Shown: piece after piece, positions 1 through 11,357 of the stretch
Layout of the letters: the number at the start of each line of letters is the position of its first letter
Position numbering within the stretch: position 1 is the stretch's first letter
Source of the DNA: an uncultured Faecalibacterium sp.
GTDB lineage: Bacteria; Bacillota; Clostridia; Oscillospirales; Ruminococcaceae
Length of the DNA: 64,000 nucleotides
Assembly: GCA_934518555.1 (NCBI GenBank)
Contig: CAKSXW010000001.1
Location: 1-64,000 of the forward strand
Reading direction: 5' to 3'
Program-made: the position numbers and the translations under genes
The notes under the pieces: generated by a model
Seen by the model: only the letters and a program-made list of their open reading frames with translations
Told to the model about the DNA's origin: nothing
The model's database searches: none

Positions 1-420
1 GGCCACGAGCTGGACGAGATCCTGAACAAGAAGTCCGGCCTGCTGGGCATCTCCGGTGTCTCCAGCGACAAGCGTGACGTGGAGGAGGCTGCTGCGGCAG
101 GCAACAAGCGTGCACAGCTGGCTTCTGATATGCTGAACTACCAGATCAAAAAGACCATCGGCAGCTACATTGCAGCCATGGGCGGCGTGGACGCCATCGT
201 CTTTACCGGCGGCATCGGCGAGCACGATGCCATTGCCCGTGCAAAGATCTGCCACCACATGGATTGGCTGGGCATCCGCATCGACACCGAGAAGAACAAG
301 CATCCTGTGGGCGACGTGTGCGAGATCACTGCCTGGGGTGCCAAGGTCCGTACCCTGGTCATTGCTACCGACGAGGAGCTGATGATCGCCCGGGACACCA
401 AGGAAGTCATCGAAAAGTAA
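1..420 (+). CDS. ackA: Acetate kinase, C-terminal part (cut by window start)
   Basis: The reading frame is open from base 1 and ends at 420. The visible 139 residues contain NKKSGLLGISGVSSD and FTGGIGEHD, both typical of the C-terminal half of acetate kinase, which interconverts acetyl phosphate plus ADP and acetate plus ATP in the cytoplasm. The FTGGIGE motif belongs to the nucleotide-binding side of the ASKHA fold. The 5' two thirds of the gene lie outside the window, so start, promoter and a possible upstream pta cannot be judged. A strong terminator follows 18 bases after the stop, so the gene ends its transcription unit here. Confidence 0.95.
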   Translation, partial: GHELDEILNKKSGLLGISGVSSDKRDVEEAAAAGNKRAQLASDMLNYQIKKTIGSYIAAMGGVDAIVFTGGIGEHDAIARAKICHHMDWLGIRIDTEKNKHPVGDVCEITAWGAKVRTLVIATDEELMIARDTKEVIEK

Positions 421-437
421 GCGGTTCCGCTTTTATG

Positions 438-479
438 GGAGGCGGCATTTCCCTTTGGGGAGGTGCCGCCTCCTTTTTT
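438..479 (+). terminator. Rho-independent terminator after ackA
   Basis: A perfect 10-bp stem (GGAGGCGGCA at 438-447 with TGCCGCCTCC at 464-473) is followed by a run of six T. Confidence 0.9.
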
Positions 480-553
480 CGTCGGATTGCCAGTTTGCCC
501 CGGTGCGGATTGTGTCATATCCACAAATAAAGGGGCGACGCCTCGTTTTTTGG

Positions 554-582
554 TTGACAAATGCTGCGATTAACGGTACAAT
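554..582 (+). promoter_or_regulatory. Sigma-70 type promoter for the zinc-ribbon gene
   Basis: TTGACA (554-559), 17-bp spacer, TACAAT (577-582). Both hexamers are near consensus. The implied start of transcription near 589 leaves a leader of about 130 nt before the ATG at 720; no clear structure was recognised in that leader. Confidence 0.85.
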
Positions 583-719
583 AGAAAAGTCCTCAATCCG
601 AGGATATTTATACATTCAAGCCCCTGGTAAGCAAACTGATCAGCGCGATGGTCCCCAAAACCCAAAGTTATGGTTACAATCCTTCCGTGGGCAAGAACTG
701 ACAAAGAGGAGATACTACT

Positions 720-1010
720 ATGTTTGAAGACAAGACTTTAGTCTGCAAGGACTGCGGTAAGGAGTTTGTTTGGACTGCTGGTGAGCAGGAGTTCTACGCA
801 TCTCGTGGCTTCGAGAACCAGCCCCAGCGCTGCAAGCCCTGCCGTGACGCCCGCAAGAACGGCGTCCGTGGCGGCAACAACGGCGGCGAGCGTCAGATGT
901 TCGAGGCTGTCTGTGCAGCTTGCGGCAAGACCTGCAAGGTTCCCTTCCAGCCCCGTGAGGACCGTCCGGTCTACTGCTCCGACTGCTTCGCTCGCATGAA
1001 GCAGAACTAA
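720..1010 (+). CDS. Small zinc-ribbon protein (zf-trcl type)
   Basis: A 96-residue protein with two pairs of cysteine motifs: CKDC and CKPC in the first half (residues about 10-40) and CAAC and CSDC in the second half (about 65-90), giving two probable zinc ribbons. The first matches the short probable-zinc-binding family often written as zf-trcl, common in Clostridia; the second half repeats the pattern. The middle is Gly/Arg/Asn rich (VRGGNNGGER), as in nucleic-acid-binding linkers. AGAGGAG lies 8 bases before the ATG. The gene is monocistronic between its own promoter and terminator. The biological role is unknown; binding to RNA or DNA is inference. Confidence 0.85.
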   Translation: MFEDKTLVCKDCGKEFVWTAGEQEFYASRGFENQPQRCKPCRDARKNGVRGGNNGGERQMFEAVCAACGKTCKVPFQPREDRPVYCSDCFARMKQN

Positions 1011-1042
1011 GCGCTGATTTTACCTTATAAATGAATCGCTTG

Positions 1043-1069
1043 CCCCACAGCCTCGGCTGTGGGGTTTTT
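1043..1069 (+). terminator. Rho-independent terminator after the zinc-ribbon gene
   Basis: Stem CCCCACAGCC (1043-1052) and GGCTGTGGGG (1055-1064), two-base loop, followed by TTTTTG. Confidence 0.9.
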
Positions 1070-1080
1070 GTTTTGCCCCA

Positions 1081-1115
1081 AAACAAAAAGGGAGCAGCCG
1101 CTGCGGGCTGCTCCC
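1081..1115 (-). terminator. Rho-independent terminator of the cardiolipin synthase gene
   Basis: On the minus strand a 10-bp stem (GGGAGCAGCC and its complement at 1090-1099 and 1106-1115) is followed by TTTTTGTTTT. It sits 14 bases past the stop codon. Confidence 0.85.
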
Positions 1116-1128
1116 AAGGTTTCGTTTT

Positions 1129-2748
1129 TTACATCAAAGGCGCAATGACCTTGCACACCAGCCCTGTCAGGTGCAGCAGCTGCTTGCCCTGCCAGATGCT
1201 GCGGCTGTCCGGCTCCACCTTCCGGCTCTGGGCCAGGGTAGCCTGAAAATCCGTCTCGATAGCCCGGATGGCCTCTACGCCACGCATCCACACGGCGTCC
1301 TCAAAATGATGGTACAGGCTGCGGTAGTCCAGGTTGATGGTACCCACCACGGCCTCCACCCCGTCCATCACCACTACCTTGGCGTGGGTAAAGCCGGGCA
1401 CCCACTCGCTGATCTTCACCCCCGAGGACAGCAATGCCTTGTAGTGGGTCTTGGCCAGGGCGTAGGCAAACCGCTTGTCCGGCACCCCCGGCAGGATCAG
1501 GTGCACGTCCACCCCACGCTCTGCGGCAAACCGCAGGGCCGTTTCCAGCTCCCCGTCCAAGATCAGGTAAGGGGTGATGATGTGCACATACTTCTGGGCC
1601 CGGTTCAGCATATCCAGGTACACCATCTCCCCCACACGCTCCCCGTCCAGGGGGCAGTCGCCGTAGGGCACCACAAAGCCCGGGGCGTCGGCTGCCGGGG
1701 GAACGGGCTGGGACAAAAACCGCTCAAACTCCGGCTCCTGCAAAATGCTCCACATCTGCAGGAACAAAGCCGTCATGGACCGCACCCCTTCGCCCTCCAG
1801 CATCACGGCGGCGTCCTTCCAGCGGCCATATTTTTCCACATGGTTGATGTACTCGTCTGCCAGGTTCACACCGCCGGTAAAGCCCACCCGGCCGTCGATG
1901 ACCAAAATTTTCCGGTGGTCCCGGTAGTTGTAATGGGTGGACACAAAGGGGGTCACCGCCGCAAACACCTTGCAGCGGATGCCCAGGGCCTCCAGCCGCT
2001 TGGGGTAGTCCCGGGGCAGGGTGGAAAACTCGCAGGTGCCGTCGTACATCACCCGGACCTCCACCCCTTGGGCGGCCTTCCGGGCCAGCACCTCCAGGAT
2101 GCGGCCCCACATAAGGCCCTCGTCAATGATAAAGTACTCCAGAAAAATGTATTCCCGGGCGGTCTCCAGCTGCCGCAGCAGCTCGGCAAACTTGGCCTCG
2201 CCGCTTTCAAAGTAGGTGACGGCAGTGTTCCGGTAAACCGGAAAGCCGCCCCCCGGCCCCCGGAGATACCGGGCCAGAGAGGCCGCCCCGGGGCAATCCG
2301 CCTGGAGCTTCCGCCGCACCCCCGAGGGCTGGGGCAGCTGCTCCCTGGTGCGGCCCTCCAGCTCCAGCAGCCGGGCCTTCAGCATCCCGTGGCCGATGTC
2401 CTTTTTGGTGTACCAGAACAGAGGCACCCCCAGCACCGGCAGCACTGCAATGACCACCAGCCAGGTGATCCGCACACTGTTGTTCATATCCAGGTTCAGC
2501 AGATACACCACCATAATGGCAGTGACCAGGGCCGTGCCCCCCAAGTAGTGGGGCAGCAGCTGGCCGAACCACCGCAGAATGCTGAACAGGGCCCCAAACT
2601 GCAGCACCAGCAGCACCAGCACCAGGCCAAAGCGGCTGAAAATGGCGTGGATCAACCCTTTCTGACCCTTTTTCAGCAGACGGATGCCTCCGTCCTCAAA
2701 CACCCGGACCTTGTCCATCATATTTTGTTTTTGCTGTTGCTGCTGCAT
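1129..2748 (-). CDS. cls: Cardiolipin synthase (phospholipase D family)
   Basis: The 539-residue protein starts with two hydrophobic segments (about residues 30-100), followed by a phospholipase D-like region with two HKD-type motifs: HYNYRDHRKILVIDG near the middle and FTHAKVVVMDG near the C-terminus. These form the paired active site that condenses two phosphatidylglycerol molecules to cardiolipin and glycerol at the membrane. Length and topology fit bacterial Cls. I chose the ATG at 2748 because AAAGGAGA lies four bases before it; an upstream in-frame start at 2802 has no ribosome-binding site. The gene is divergent from udk and has its own terminator. Confidence 0.92.
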   Translation of the reverse strand: MQQQQQKQNMMDKVRVFEDGGIRLLKKGQKGLIHAIFSRFGLVLVLLVLQFGALFSILRWFGQLLPHYLGGTALVTAIMVVYLLNLDMNNSVRITWLVVIAVLPVLGVPLFWYTKKDIGHGMLKARLLELEGRTREQLPQPSGVRRKLQADCPGAASLARYLRGPGGGFPVYRNTAVTYFESGEAKFAELLRQLETAREYIFLEYFIIDEGLMWGRILEVLARKAAQGVEVRVMYDGTCEFSTLPRDYPKRLEALGIRCKVFAAVTPFVSTHYNYRDHRKILVIDGRVGFTGGVNLADEYINHVEKYGRWKDAAVMLEGEGVRSMTALFLQMWSILQEPEFERFLSQPVPPAADAPGFVVPYGDCPLDGERVGEMVYLDMLNRAQKYVHIITPYLILDGELETALRFAAERGVDVHLILPGVPDKRFAYALAKTHYKALLSSGVKISEWVPGFTHAKVVVMDGVEAVVGTINLDYRSLYHHFEDAVWMRGVEAIRAIETDFQATLAQSRKVEPDSRSIWQGKQLLHLTGLVCKVIAPLM

Positions 2749-2905
2749 GACGTCTCCTTTTGCCGCCCTGGGCTGTCCAAATGGCGGAATTTGTGGTATC
2801 ATGAAGGAAACAAACCCTGGGGGCCGGTTCCATTGCTCCCATTATAAACGATTTTGCCCGGTTTTTCCACCAAAAACGGCAGATTCATCCAGGAGGACTC
2901 ACGTT

Positions 2906-3535
2906 ATGAACAATCTGATTATTGGTATTGCAGGAGGCTCCGGCAGCGGCAAGACCACCCTGGCCCTGCGGCTGAAGGAACGCTTTGGGGAGGACGAGGT
3001 GCGCCTGATTTCCCACGACAGCTACTATAAACGCCACGACGATCTGCCCTTTGCCCAGCGCTGCAAGCTGAACTACGACCACCCCGACGCCTTTGACAAC
3101 GCCCTGCTGATCTATCATCTCCAGGAGCTGAAGGCTGGCCGGGCCATCGACTGCCCGGTGTACGACTACGCCGGCCACAACCGCAGCAGCCAGGTGCAGC
3201 ACATCGAGCCGGCCCCGGTGCTGATTGTGGAGGGCATCCTGCCCTTTGTGGAGCCGGAGCTCTGCCGGATGTTCGACTACAAGATCTATGTGGACACCGA
3301 CGCCGACGAGCGGATCCTGCGCCGCCTGGTACGGGACGTCAAGGAACGGGGCCGCAGCCTGGACAGCGTGATCAACCAGTACCTGACCACCGTCAAACCC
3401 ATGCACGAGGCCTTTGTGGAGCCCAGCAAGCGCAACGCTGACATCATCGTGCCCAACGGCGGCGAGAACAGCACCGCTGTGGAGATGCTGGCCCACCACA
3501 TCCGCAGCCTGATCGAAAAGGCCAATATGCGCTGA
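2906..3535 (+). CDS. udk: Uridine kinase
   Basis: A 209-residue cytoplasmic kinase with the P-loop GGSGSGKTT at residues 8-16, the HDSYYKR and NYDHPDAFD motifs and PVYDYAGHNRS, all typical of the uridine/cytidine kinase family of pyrimidine salvage. Family length is about 205-215, so the protein is complete. The start at 2906 is supported by AGGAGG ten bases upstream; the frame stays open about 220 bases further upstream but that part is low complexity and has no ribosome-binding site. It is divergent from cls. Immediately after the stop, in the -1 frame, lies an orphan LPXTG sorting signal (see the next entry). Confidence 0.93.
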   Translation: MNNLIIGIAGGSGSGKTTLALRLKERFGEDEVRLISHDSYYKRHDDLPFAQRCKLNYDHPDAFDNALLIYHLQELKAGRAIDCPVYDYAGHNRSSQVQHIEPAPVLIVEGILPFVEPELCRMFDYKIYVDTDADERILRRLVRDVKERGRSLDSVINQYLTTVKPMHEAFVEPSKRNADIIVPNGGENSTAVEMLAHHIRSLIEKANMR

Positions 3536-3540
3536 CCCAT

Positions 3541-3672
3541 TTCTTGCCAAACGCAGCCGCCCTGCCTAAGACCGGCGTGAACTGGGCCGCTGCCCTGGCT
3601 ATGGCCCTCAGCGGCCTGGCCCTCACGGTGGCTGGTGCCTTTACCCACCTGTTTGCCAAGAACCGCCGCTAA
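3541..3672 (+). pseudogene. Orphan LPXTG cell-wall sorting signal (3' remnant of a surface-protein gene)
   Basis: This frame reads LPKTGVNWAAALAMALSG, a hydrophobic stretch, then a basic end FAKNRR and a TAA stop: a complete sortase sorting signal (LPXTG, about 20 hydrophobic residues, positive tail). It closely resembles the end of the large surface protein at 24978-29264 (LPKTGVNWIAALGMALSG). No start codon, signal peptide or body of a surface protein precedes it; the frame merely runs open into udk, whose own stop at 3533 is in another frame. I read it as the leftover 3' end of a deleted LPXTG gene. A -1 frameshift fusion with udk is possible on paper but no good slippery site is seen. Confidence 0.75.
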
Positions 3673-3722
3673 GCCCCTAAGCTCTCCCGGTGCAAAGGCC
3701 TGGCCAGAGCTTTTATAGCAGC

Positions 3723-3758
3723 AAAAAACCCGGAGTTCCGTTTGGAACTCCGGGTTTT
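3723..3758 (-). terminator. Terminator at the end of the atp operon (bidirectional form)
   Basis: An 11-bp perfect stem (3729-3739 with 3744-3754) with a 4-base loop, A-run on one side and T-run on the other, so it can work for the minus-strand atp operon and for plus-strand transcription from udk. Confidence 0.9.
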
Positions 3759-3771
3759 GCATTGCAGCAGA

Positions 3772-4170
3772 TCAGTGGATGGAGGTACGCACCAAAGCAC
3801 GCTTCAGGCGAGCCTGGGCCAGCTCGTACTCTCGCTGGTCCAGGTTCTTACGGGCCAAGATCTCCTCGGCACGCTTCTTCGAGGCCTCTGCACGGGCCTG
3901 GTCGATCTCCTCTGCCCACTCCCAGGTAGTGGCCACCAGACGCACCTGGCCATCCAGCACACTGAGCAGGCCGCCCATGCAGGCGGCACGGCGGCTTTTG
4001 CCCTGGGCGTCCACGATATGGGCTTCACCCATGCCCAGGGCCGTGCAGTAATCGCCATGCCTTGCCAGAATGGCAATGTCGCCGTCGATGGCCCGGCAGA
4101 CCACCCGTTCGGCCTGGCCCTCAAAGGCGCAGCCGTCCGGCGTGACCACCGTCAGATGAAAGGTCGTCAT
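3772..4170 (-). CDS. atpC: ATP synthase F1 subunit epsilon
   Basis: 132 residues starting MTTFHLTVVTPDG, with the N-terminal beta sandwich typical of epsilon (ARHGDYCTALGMG, GLLSVLDGQVRLVA) and a C-terminal helical hairpin rich in Arg/Glu. Epsilon links the c ring to the gamma shaft and can inhibit ATP hydrolysis. Family length is 130-140. It is the last gene of the atp operon, starting three bases after atpD stops, and is followed by a strong terminator. Confidence 0.95.
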   Translation of the reverse strand: MTTFHLTVVTPDGCAFEGQAERVVCRAIDGDIAILARHGDYCTALGMGEAHIVDAQGKSRRAACMGGLLSVLDGQVRLVATTWEWAEEIDQARAEASKKRAEEILARKNLDQREYELAQARLKRALVRTSIH

Positions 4171-4173
4171 GGT

Positions 4174-5571
<1,398 letters not shown>

Positions 5572-5605
5572 CTACAACTCCTTTTTGATAGGTTTTTCGT
5601 TCAAG

Positions 5606-5650
5606 CTCTCCTTTCGGGGGAGCTGCCGCCGTCAGGCGGCTGAGGGGGTC
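5606..5650. repeat. Intergenic palindromic repeat between atpG and atpD
   Basis: The segment contains GGGGGAGCTGCCGCC, a small GCCGCC/GGCGGC stem and GGCTGAGGGGGT. A near copy is at 63901-63942 (GGGGGAGCTGCCGAGC ... GGCTGAGGGGGT). The conserved outer parts and a variable inner stem suggest a dispersed REP- or MITE-like element. Here it lies inside an operon and would form a hairpin in the mRNA between gamma and beta. Confidence 0.6.
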
Positions 5651-6499
5651 TTAATTCTCCGCACCGGCCACGATCTCGGTGATCTCCTGCGTAATGGCAG
5701 ACTGCCGGGCACGGTTGTAATACAGGTTGAGGTGGTCGATCATTTCCCCGGCGTTCTTGGTGGCAGCATCCATGGCGGTGCGGCGAGCTGCCAGCTCACT
5801 GGCCACGCTCTCGCACACGGCACCGTAAACGATGCCTGCCACATACTCCGGGATGATCGCACGGAAAACTTCCTCGCTGCTGGGCTTGTACAGGATCTGG
5901 CTGCGGCGAGCCTGGGCCTTCTGCTCCTCGGTGGGCTCCATGGTCAGGGGCAGCACTTCCATGGTGGTGGCTGTCTGGGTCATCATGGAGTCGAACCGGG
6001 TGTAGCAGATCTTTACGGCGTCGTACTCGCCCTTGCGGTAGCCCTCGGTGATCTGACGGGCCAGCTGAAAGCAATGGCCCACCGTAACATCCGCTGCCAA
6101 CAGCACCTCCTGGGTAAACAGGGATGCCTCATGGTGGGCAAAATACTCTGCCGACCGCTTACCGATGGGCAGCACTACCACCTCACCGGTCTCCTGAGAG
6201 GCCTGCTTCAGCACATTGGAATTGTACCCACCGGCAAGGCCTCGGTCACCGGCGATGACGATGAGCAGCGTGCGTTTGACCTGTTCCCGGCGGAGATAGG
6301 GGTTCCGGGCCCGGGGGTCCGCAGCGGCGATCTCCGTCAGGGTCTTGTACAGGGTCTCAAAATAGGGCCGGCTGTGCTCGACCCGATCCTTGGCACGGCG
6401 CATTTTGGAGGAAGCCACCAGCTCCATGGCCTTGGTGATCTGCATGGTGCTTTCTACGCTTTTGATGCGTAGCTTGATGTCCTTCATGGAACCAGCCAT
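5651..6499 (-). CDS. atpG: ATP synthase F1 subunit gamma
   Basis: 282 residues beginning MAGSMKDIKLRIKSVESTMQ, a conserved N-terminal coiled-coil of gamma, and ending with the C-terminal helix (YNRARQSAITQEITEIVAGAE). Gamma is the central shaft that turns in the alpha3beta3 head. GGAGG lies eight bases before the ATG. It sits between atpA and atpD in the usual order. Confidence 0.96.
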   Translation of the reverse strand: MAGSMKDIKLRIKSVESTMQITKAMELVASSKMRRAKDRVEHSRPYFETLYKTLTEIAAADPRARNPYLRREQVKRTLLIVIAGDRGLAGGYNSNVLKQASQETGEVVVLPIGKRSAEYFAHHEASLFTQEVLLAADVTVGHCFQLARQITEGYRKGEYDAVKICYTRFDSMMTQTATTMEVLPLTMEPTEEQKAQARRSQILYKPSSEEVFRAIIPEYVAGIVYGAVCESVASELAARRTAMDAATKNAGEMIDHLNLYYNRARQSAITQEITEIVAGAEN

Positions 6500-6517
6500 G
6501 CGTTACGCCTCCTTCCT

Positions 6518-8038
<1,521 letters not shown>

Positions 8039-8098
8039 CTTTGTTTGTTCACCACTCAATTCTATTCAAATCAGTTCGGGTGGAAATTCGGTTTTGGT

Positions 8099-8638
8099 TT
8101 ACAGGGTCACAGCGGCAATATCCTTGCGGAGGGACGCCAGCCGGTTCTGCACCGTGCCGTCCAGCTCGGTGCCTTCGATATCCAGCCGGATGCCGCCCAG
8201 CACCGCCGGGTCCACCTTGGTTTTAAGGTCGATGGTCTTGCCGGTGAGGGTCTCCAGCTTGGCGTGGAGGCTGTTCTCCTGGGCCTGGGTCAGGGGCACT
8301 GCCGAGGTGGCCGTTGCCTCCAGGATGCCGTGGGCCTGGTTGTAGCGCACACGGTAGGCCCGGGCACAGCCGGCCAGCTCCCGCAGGGTGCCTTTTTCAC
8401 ACAGGATCTTGAGAAAGTTCAGCACATAGAGATGCACCTGCCCACGCAGGGCTTCGTCCAGCAGGCCGCAGCGCTCCTGTTTGGGGATGCTGGGGGTGCT
8501 GAGCAGCCGCAGGTAGTCCGGGTTTGCCTTCAAAAGGCTCACAGCCTCCTCCAGCTCCCCCAGGATGCGGGTCTCCAGGCCTTCCTCCGCTGCCAGGTCG
8601 TACAGGCTGCCGCCGTACATCCTTGCGATCTCGGTCAT
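8099..8638 (-). CDS. atpH: ATP synthase F1 subunit delta (OSCP-like)
   Basis: 179 residues. The N-terminal helices (YGGSLYDLAAEEG) and the C-terminal motif VDPAVLGGIRLDIEGTELDGTVQNRLASL are typical of subunit delta, which ties the peripheral b stalk to the top of F1. The start overlaps the atpF stop by four bases, consistent with coupled translation. Confidence 0.94.
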   Translation of the reverse strand: MTEIARMYGGSLYDLAAEEGLETRILGELEEAVSLLKANPDYLRLLSTPSIPKQERCGLLDEALRGQVHLYVLNFLKILCEKGTLRELAGCARAYRVRYNQAHGILEATATSAVPLTQAQENSLHAKLETLTGKTIDLKTKVDPAVLGGIRLDIEGTELDGTVQNRLASLRKDIAAVTL

Positions 8639-9144
8639 GATGCTTCACCCACATTTTTGATAAATTCGTCGATAAGGTCCTGGTGGTCGGCTTCCTTGAT
8701 CTCACGCTCCACCACCTTGGAGGCGATCTCCATGGCGATGCCGCCGATCTCGTCCTTGACCTCGTTGACTGCCTTTTTGCGCTCCTGGGCAATGTCGGCC
8801 TCGGCCTTCTGCTTCAGCGCAGCGGCCTGGGCACGGGCTTCGCCCACGATCTCCTCCGAACGGGCGGTGGCAGTCTTTTGGGCACTGGCCACAATCTGAT
8901 TGGCCTCGGCACGGGCATTCTGCAGGTTCTGCTCATACTCGGCCTTCATGGTCTGGGCTTCCTCTCGCAGCTTTTTGGCGTCGGCGATCTCGCTGTCGGC
9001 CTTGGCCTTGCGGTCGGCGATCACTTTTTTTACCGGATTCAGCAGGAACTTTTTAAAGATCAGCAGCTGGATCATCAGGTTGCAGATCTGGGCCAGGAAG
9101 GTCCAGCCGTCCAGAGTGATCAGTGCCTGGTACACTTGTTCCAT
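8635..9144 (-). CDS. atpF: ATP synthase Fo subunit b
   Basis: 169 residues: one N-terminal membrane segment (about residues 12-32), then a long charged coiled coil rich in Ala, Lys, Glu and Arg, as expected for the peripheral stalk dimer. A GGAG box precedes the ATG. Located between atpE and atpH as usual. Confidence 0.95.
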   Translation of the reverse strand: MEQVYQALITLDGWTFLAQICNLMIQLLIFKKFLLNPVKKVIADRKAKADSEIADAKKLREEAQTMKAEYEQNLQNARAEANQIVASAQKTATARSEEIVGEARAQAAALKQKAEADIAQERKKAVNEVKDEIGGIAMEIASKVVEREIKEADHQDLIDEFIKNVGEAS

Positions 9145-9184
9145 AAGCGTCTCCTTTCCTTTGGTTTTTCAGAAAATCAAACGC

Positions 9185-9517
<333 letters not shown>

Positions 9518-10261
9518 TTATTCCTCACCGGCAGCACGTTTGATGAAGATTGCGGTCAGGGTGCAGAAGATAAAGGCCTGGATGCAGCCGCCGAACCAGT
9601 CAAAGTACAGGCCCGTAAAGGCCGGGATACCGATCTGGAACAGCTGGATCTGGCCCAGCACCCCGGGCAGCCAGCCAAAGAGCACATGGCTCAGGCTTGC
9701 CAGGGCCCAGTACAGCAGTGTGGAGATGACTGTACCGGACAGGATGTTGCCAAAGTGACGGAACGCCATGCTGACAGGGGTGGACACCTCCGACAGCACG
9801 TTGATGGGGGCCATGATGAAGATGGGGTCCAACAGGCCCTTGAGGTAGCTGAGGATGCCGTTGGTCTTGATCTTGTAGTACATGATCAGAACGAACACCA
9901 CGATGGCCCAGGCCGCCTCGGTGTTCAGGTCCGCTGTGGGGCTCCACAGACCAATGACGCTGATGAGGTTGCACCCGATGCTCAGGGCGAAGATCGAGCC
10001 GATCAGGGGGATATACTTGTCAAAGTGATAGCCCATGTTGTCGTGCACGAACTGGTCCAGCCGGGTCACGATGAACTCTGCTGCCGCCTGCCGTTTGGAG
10101 ACGTTTTCCAGCTTCAGGTCATGCCCCAGCCAGATGGCAAAGCCCGAAAGCAGCGCCATCACGATCCAGGTACTCAGCAGGGTCTGGGTGAGCTTGAAGT
10201 CCCCCAGCAGTGGGATATTGGTATGGATGGTGTACAGGATCTTTGCGCCGTTCAGTTCCAT
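9518..10261 (-). CDS. atpB: ATP synthase Fo subunit a
   Basis: 247 residues with five to six membrane helices. The penultimate helix region contains SVSMAFRHFGNILSG-like sequence (VSMAFRHFGNILSGT), whose Arg is the stator arginine that faces the c ring. Subunit a forms the ion half-channels. It precedes atpE in the operon. The GGGGGTG box lies about 12 bases before the ATG. Confidence 0.95.
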   Translation of the reverse strand: MELNGAKILYTIHTNIPLLGDFKLTQTLLSTWIVMALLSGFAIWLGHDLKLENVSKRQAAAEFIVTRLDQFVHDNMGYHFDKYIPLIGSIFALSIGCNLISVIGLWSPTADLNTEAAWAIVVFVLIMYYKIKTNGILSYLKGLLDPIFIMAPINVLSEVSTPVSMAFRHFGNILSGTVISTLLYWALASLSHVLFGWLPGVLGQIQLFQIGIPAFTGLYFDWFGGCIQAFIFCTLTAIFIKRAAGEE

Positions 10262-10264
10262 TTG

Positions 10265-10765
10265 TTACGTTTCACCCCCTTCGTCACGGGGTCCTTCCGC
10301 CGACACCGGCGCAGGGGCAGGGTCGTCCTCCACAGAGACGTCCACAGCCTCCCGGGCCGTAGGCAGCGGCTTGTACTTACCGGTTATTTGCAGATAGTAT
10401 ATGGTAATACGAGGGAACAACAGAGGCAGGATGCCGGCAAAGGGCTGGAAGCAGGGGGCCCCAATGGCCACGATGACCCACACCGCCTGGATCAGCATCC
10501 GGATATTGTACGAGGCCTGCAGCTGGGCTTTGCGGCGTTTTTCGTCCTGCTCGTCGATGACCTTTTGCACCATAAAGCAGATACCAGCAAAGTTGCCCAC
10601 CGCCACAGCGTCGCCCACCAGGCTGGACAGCACCAGCTTCAGATCGAACCGTACCCAGCCCACCAGACCCAGGGCTGCAAACACCACCCACATTACGGCG
10701 GTGCAGATGGCTGCGCCGCAAAGGATCCGTTTCAGCTCCTTTTTGGATTCCGGCTGAAGTTTCAT
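10265..10765 (-). CDS. atpI: ATP synthase protein I-like membrane protein
   Basis: 166 residues with four predicted membrane segments (CTAVMWVVFAALGLVGW, a Gly/Ala-rich second segment, then two near IQAVWVIVAIGAP and FAGILPLLFPRITIYY) and an acidic, Pro-rich C-terminal tail. Position first or second in an atp operon, four helices and no other signature fit AtpI, which helps assemble the c ring. I chose the ATG at 10765, since GGGGAGG lies seven bases upstream; two upstream ATGs at 10780 and 10783 overlap the atpZ stop. Confidence 0.8.
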   Translation of the reverse strand: MKLQPESKKELKRILCGAAICTAVMWVVFAALGLVGWVRFDLKLVLSSLVGDAVAVGNFAGICFMVQKVIDEQDEKRRKAQLQASYNIRMLIQAVWVIVAIGAPCFQPFAGILPLLFPRITIYYLQITGKYKPLPTAREAVDVSVEDDPAPAPVSAEGPRDEGGET

Positions 10766-10779
10766 AAAGAACCTCCCCA

Positions 10780-11040
10780 TCATTGATGTTGATTGAACCC
10801 CACCCGGTGGGAGGAGTCCTTTTTGGCTCGGTCCATGCGTTCTTTCACAAAGACCCAGAAGTTCTGCCCACCGGATGCCAGGCCCAGCAGCACCGCCGGC
10901 AGGAACACCCACTCCGGCCAGTTCCAGTGGTTCACTGCCCACCAGCAGCCCCCCAGGCACAGCACCAAAGGCAGCAGCATATTCAGCCCCAGCTGGGTCA
11001 GCCAGACCAGGTCTTCCAGTGCCTTGTACCAGCCCTTCAA
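10780..11040 (-). CDS. atpZ: AtpZ/AtpI-family small membrane protein, TTG start
   Basis: 86 residues with two membrane segments around a conserved-looking WAVNHWNWPEWVFLPAVLLGLASG sequence, resembling the ATPase_gene1 (AtpZ) family proposed to form an Mg2+/Ca2+ channel with AtpI. The start is a TTG at 11040: AAGGGAGG lies nine bases before it. The frame is open further upstream (to 11166), but that part overlaps the operon promoter and has no ribosome-binding site. It is the first gene of the atp operon. Confidence 0.75.
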   Translation of the reverse strand: MKGWYKALEDLVWLTQLGLNMLLPLVLCLGGCWWAVNHWNWPEWVFLPAVLLGLASGGQNFWVFVKERMDRAKKDSSHRVGFNQHQ

Positions 11041-11133
11041 TGTGGTTTCCCTCCCTTGCAGTGCCTCCTGGAGCACGTCCAGATATTGGATGCGCTGCCA
11101 ACATTCGGCGGTAGCAAAAAATCTTATGTCCCT

Positions 11134-11162
11134 AGTATAATTCAAACTTGCAAGTTTTTCAA
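11134..11162 (-). promoter_or_regulatory. Promoter of the atp operon
   Basis: On the minus strand TTGAAA (11162-11157), 17-bp spacer, TATACT (11139-11134). It is the only good promoter seen upstream of atpZ and should drive all ten atp genes. Confidence 0.8.
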
Positions 11163-11296
11163 TCAATTCCCAGGAGAATTCTAGTAAAACTTCATAGATT
11201 CTTCATGAGCGGTTCAAAGCTGTACGCCCCTTGTGGAGTTTGTCCGCCCCGGGGCCCATCAATCACAAATCTTTGCCAAAAAGTTTGTGCACTATG

Positions 11297-11330
11297 CAAA
11301 AAGCCGCCCGGCTCACAGGAGCCGGGCGGC
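11297..11330 (-). terminator. Terminator of the secreted-protein gene
   Basis: A 12-bp perfect GC-rich stem (11303-11314 with 11319-11330), four-base loop, and TTTTT on the minus strand. Confidence 0.9.
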
Positions 11331-11357
11331 AGGTCTTATAGGGTCAGAAGGGGTGGA

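Noticed and set aside
3517-3672. Programmed -1 frameshift joining uridine kinase to the LPXTG signal
   Set aside because: The frames fit, but GAAAAG is a poor slippery site, no stimulatory structure is seen, and a cytoplasmic kinase has no export signal. A deletion remnant is simpler.
10765-11104. Long N-terminal extension of atpI (279 residues)
   Set aside because: It overlaps atpZ in another frame and has no ribosome-binding site; the ATG at 10765 has GGGGAGG at good distance.
11041-11166. Longer atpZ from the TTG at 11166
   Set aside because: This part overlaps the operon promoter, so it would not be transcribed as coding RNA.
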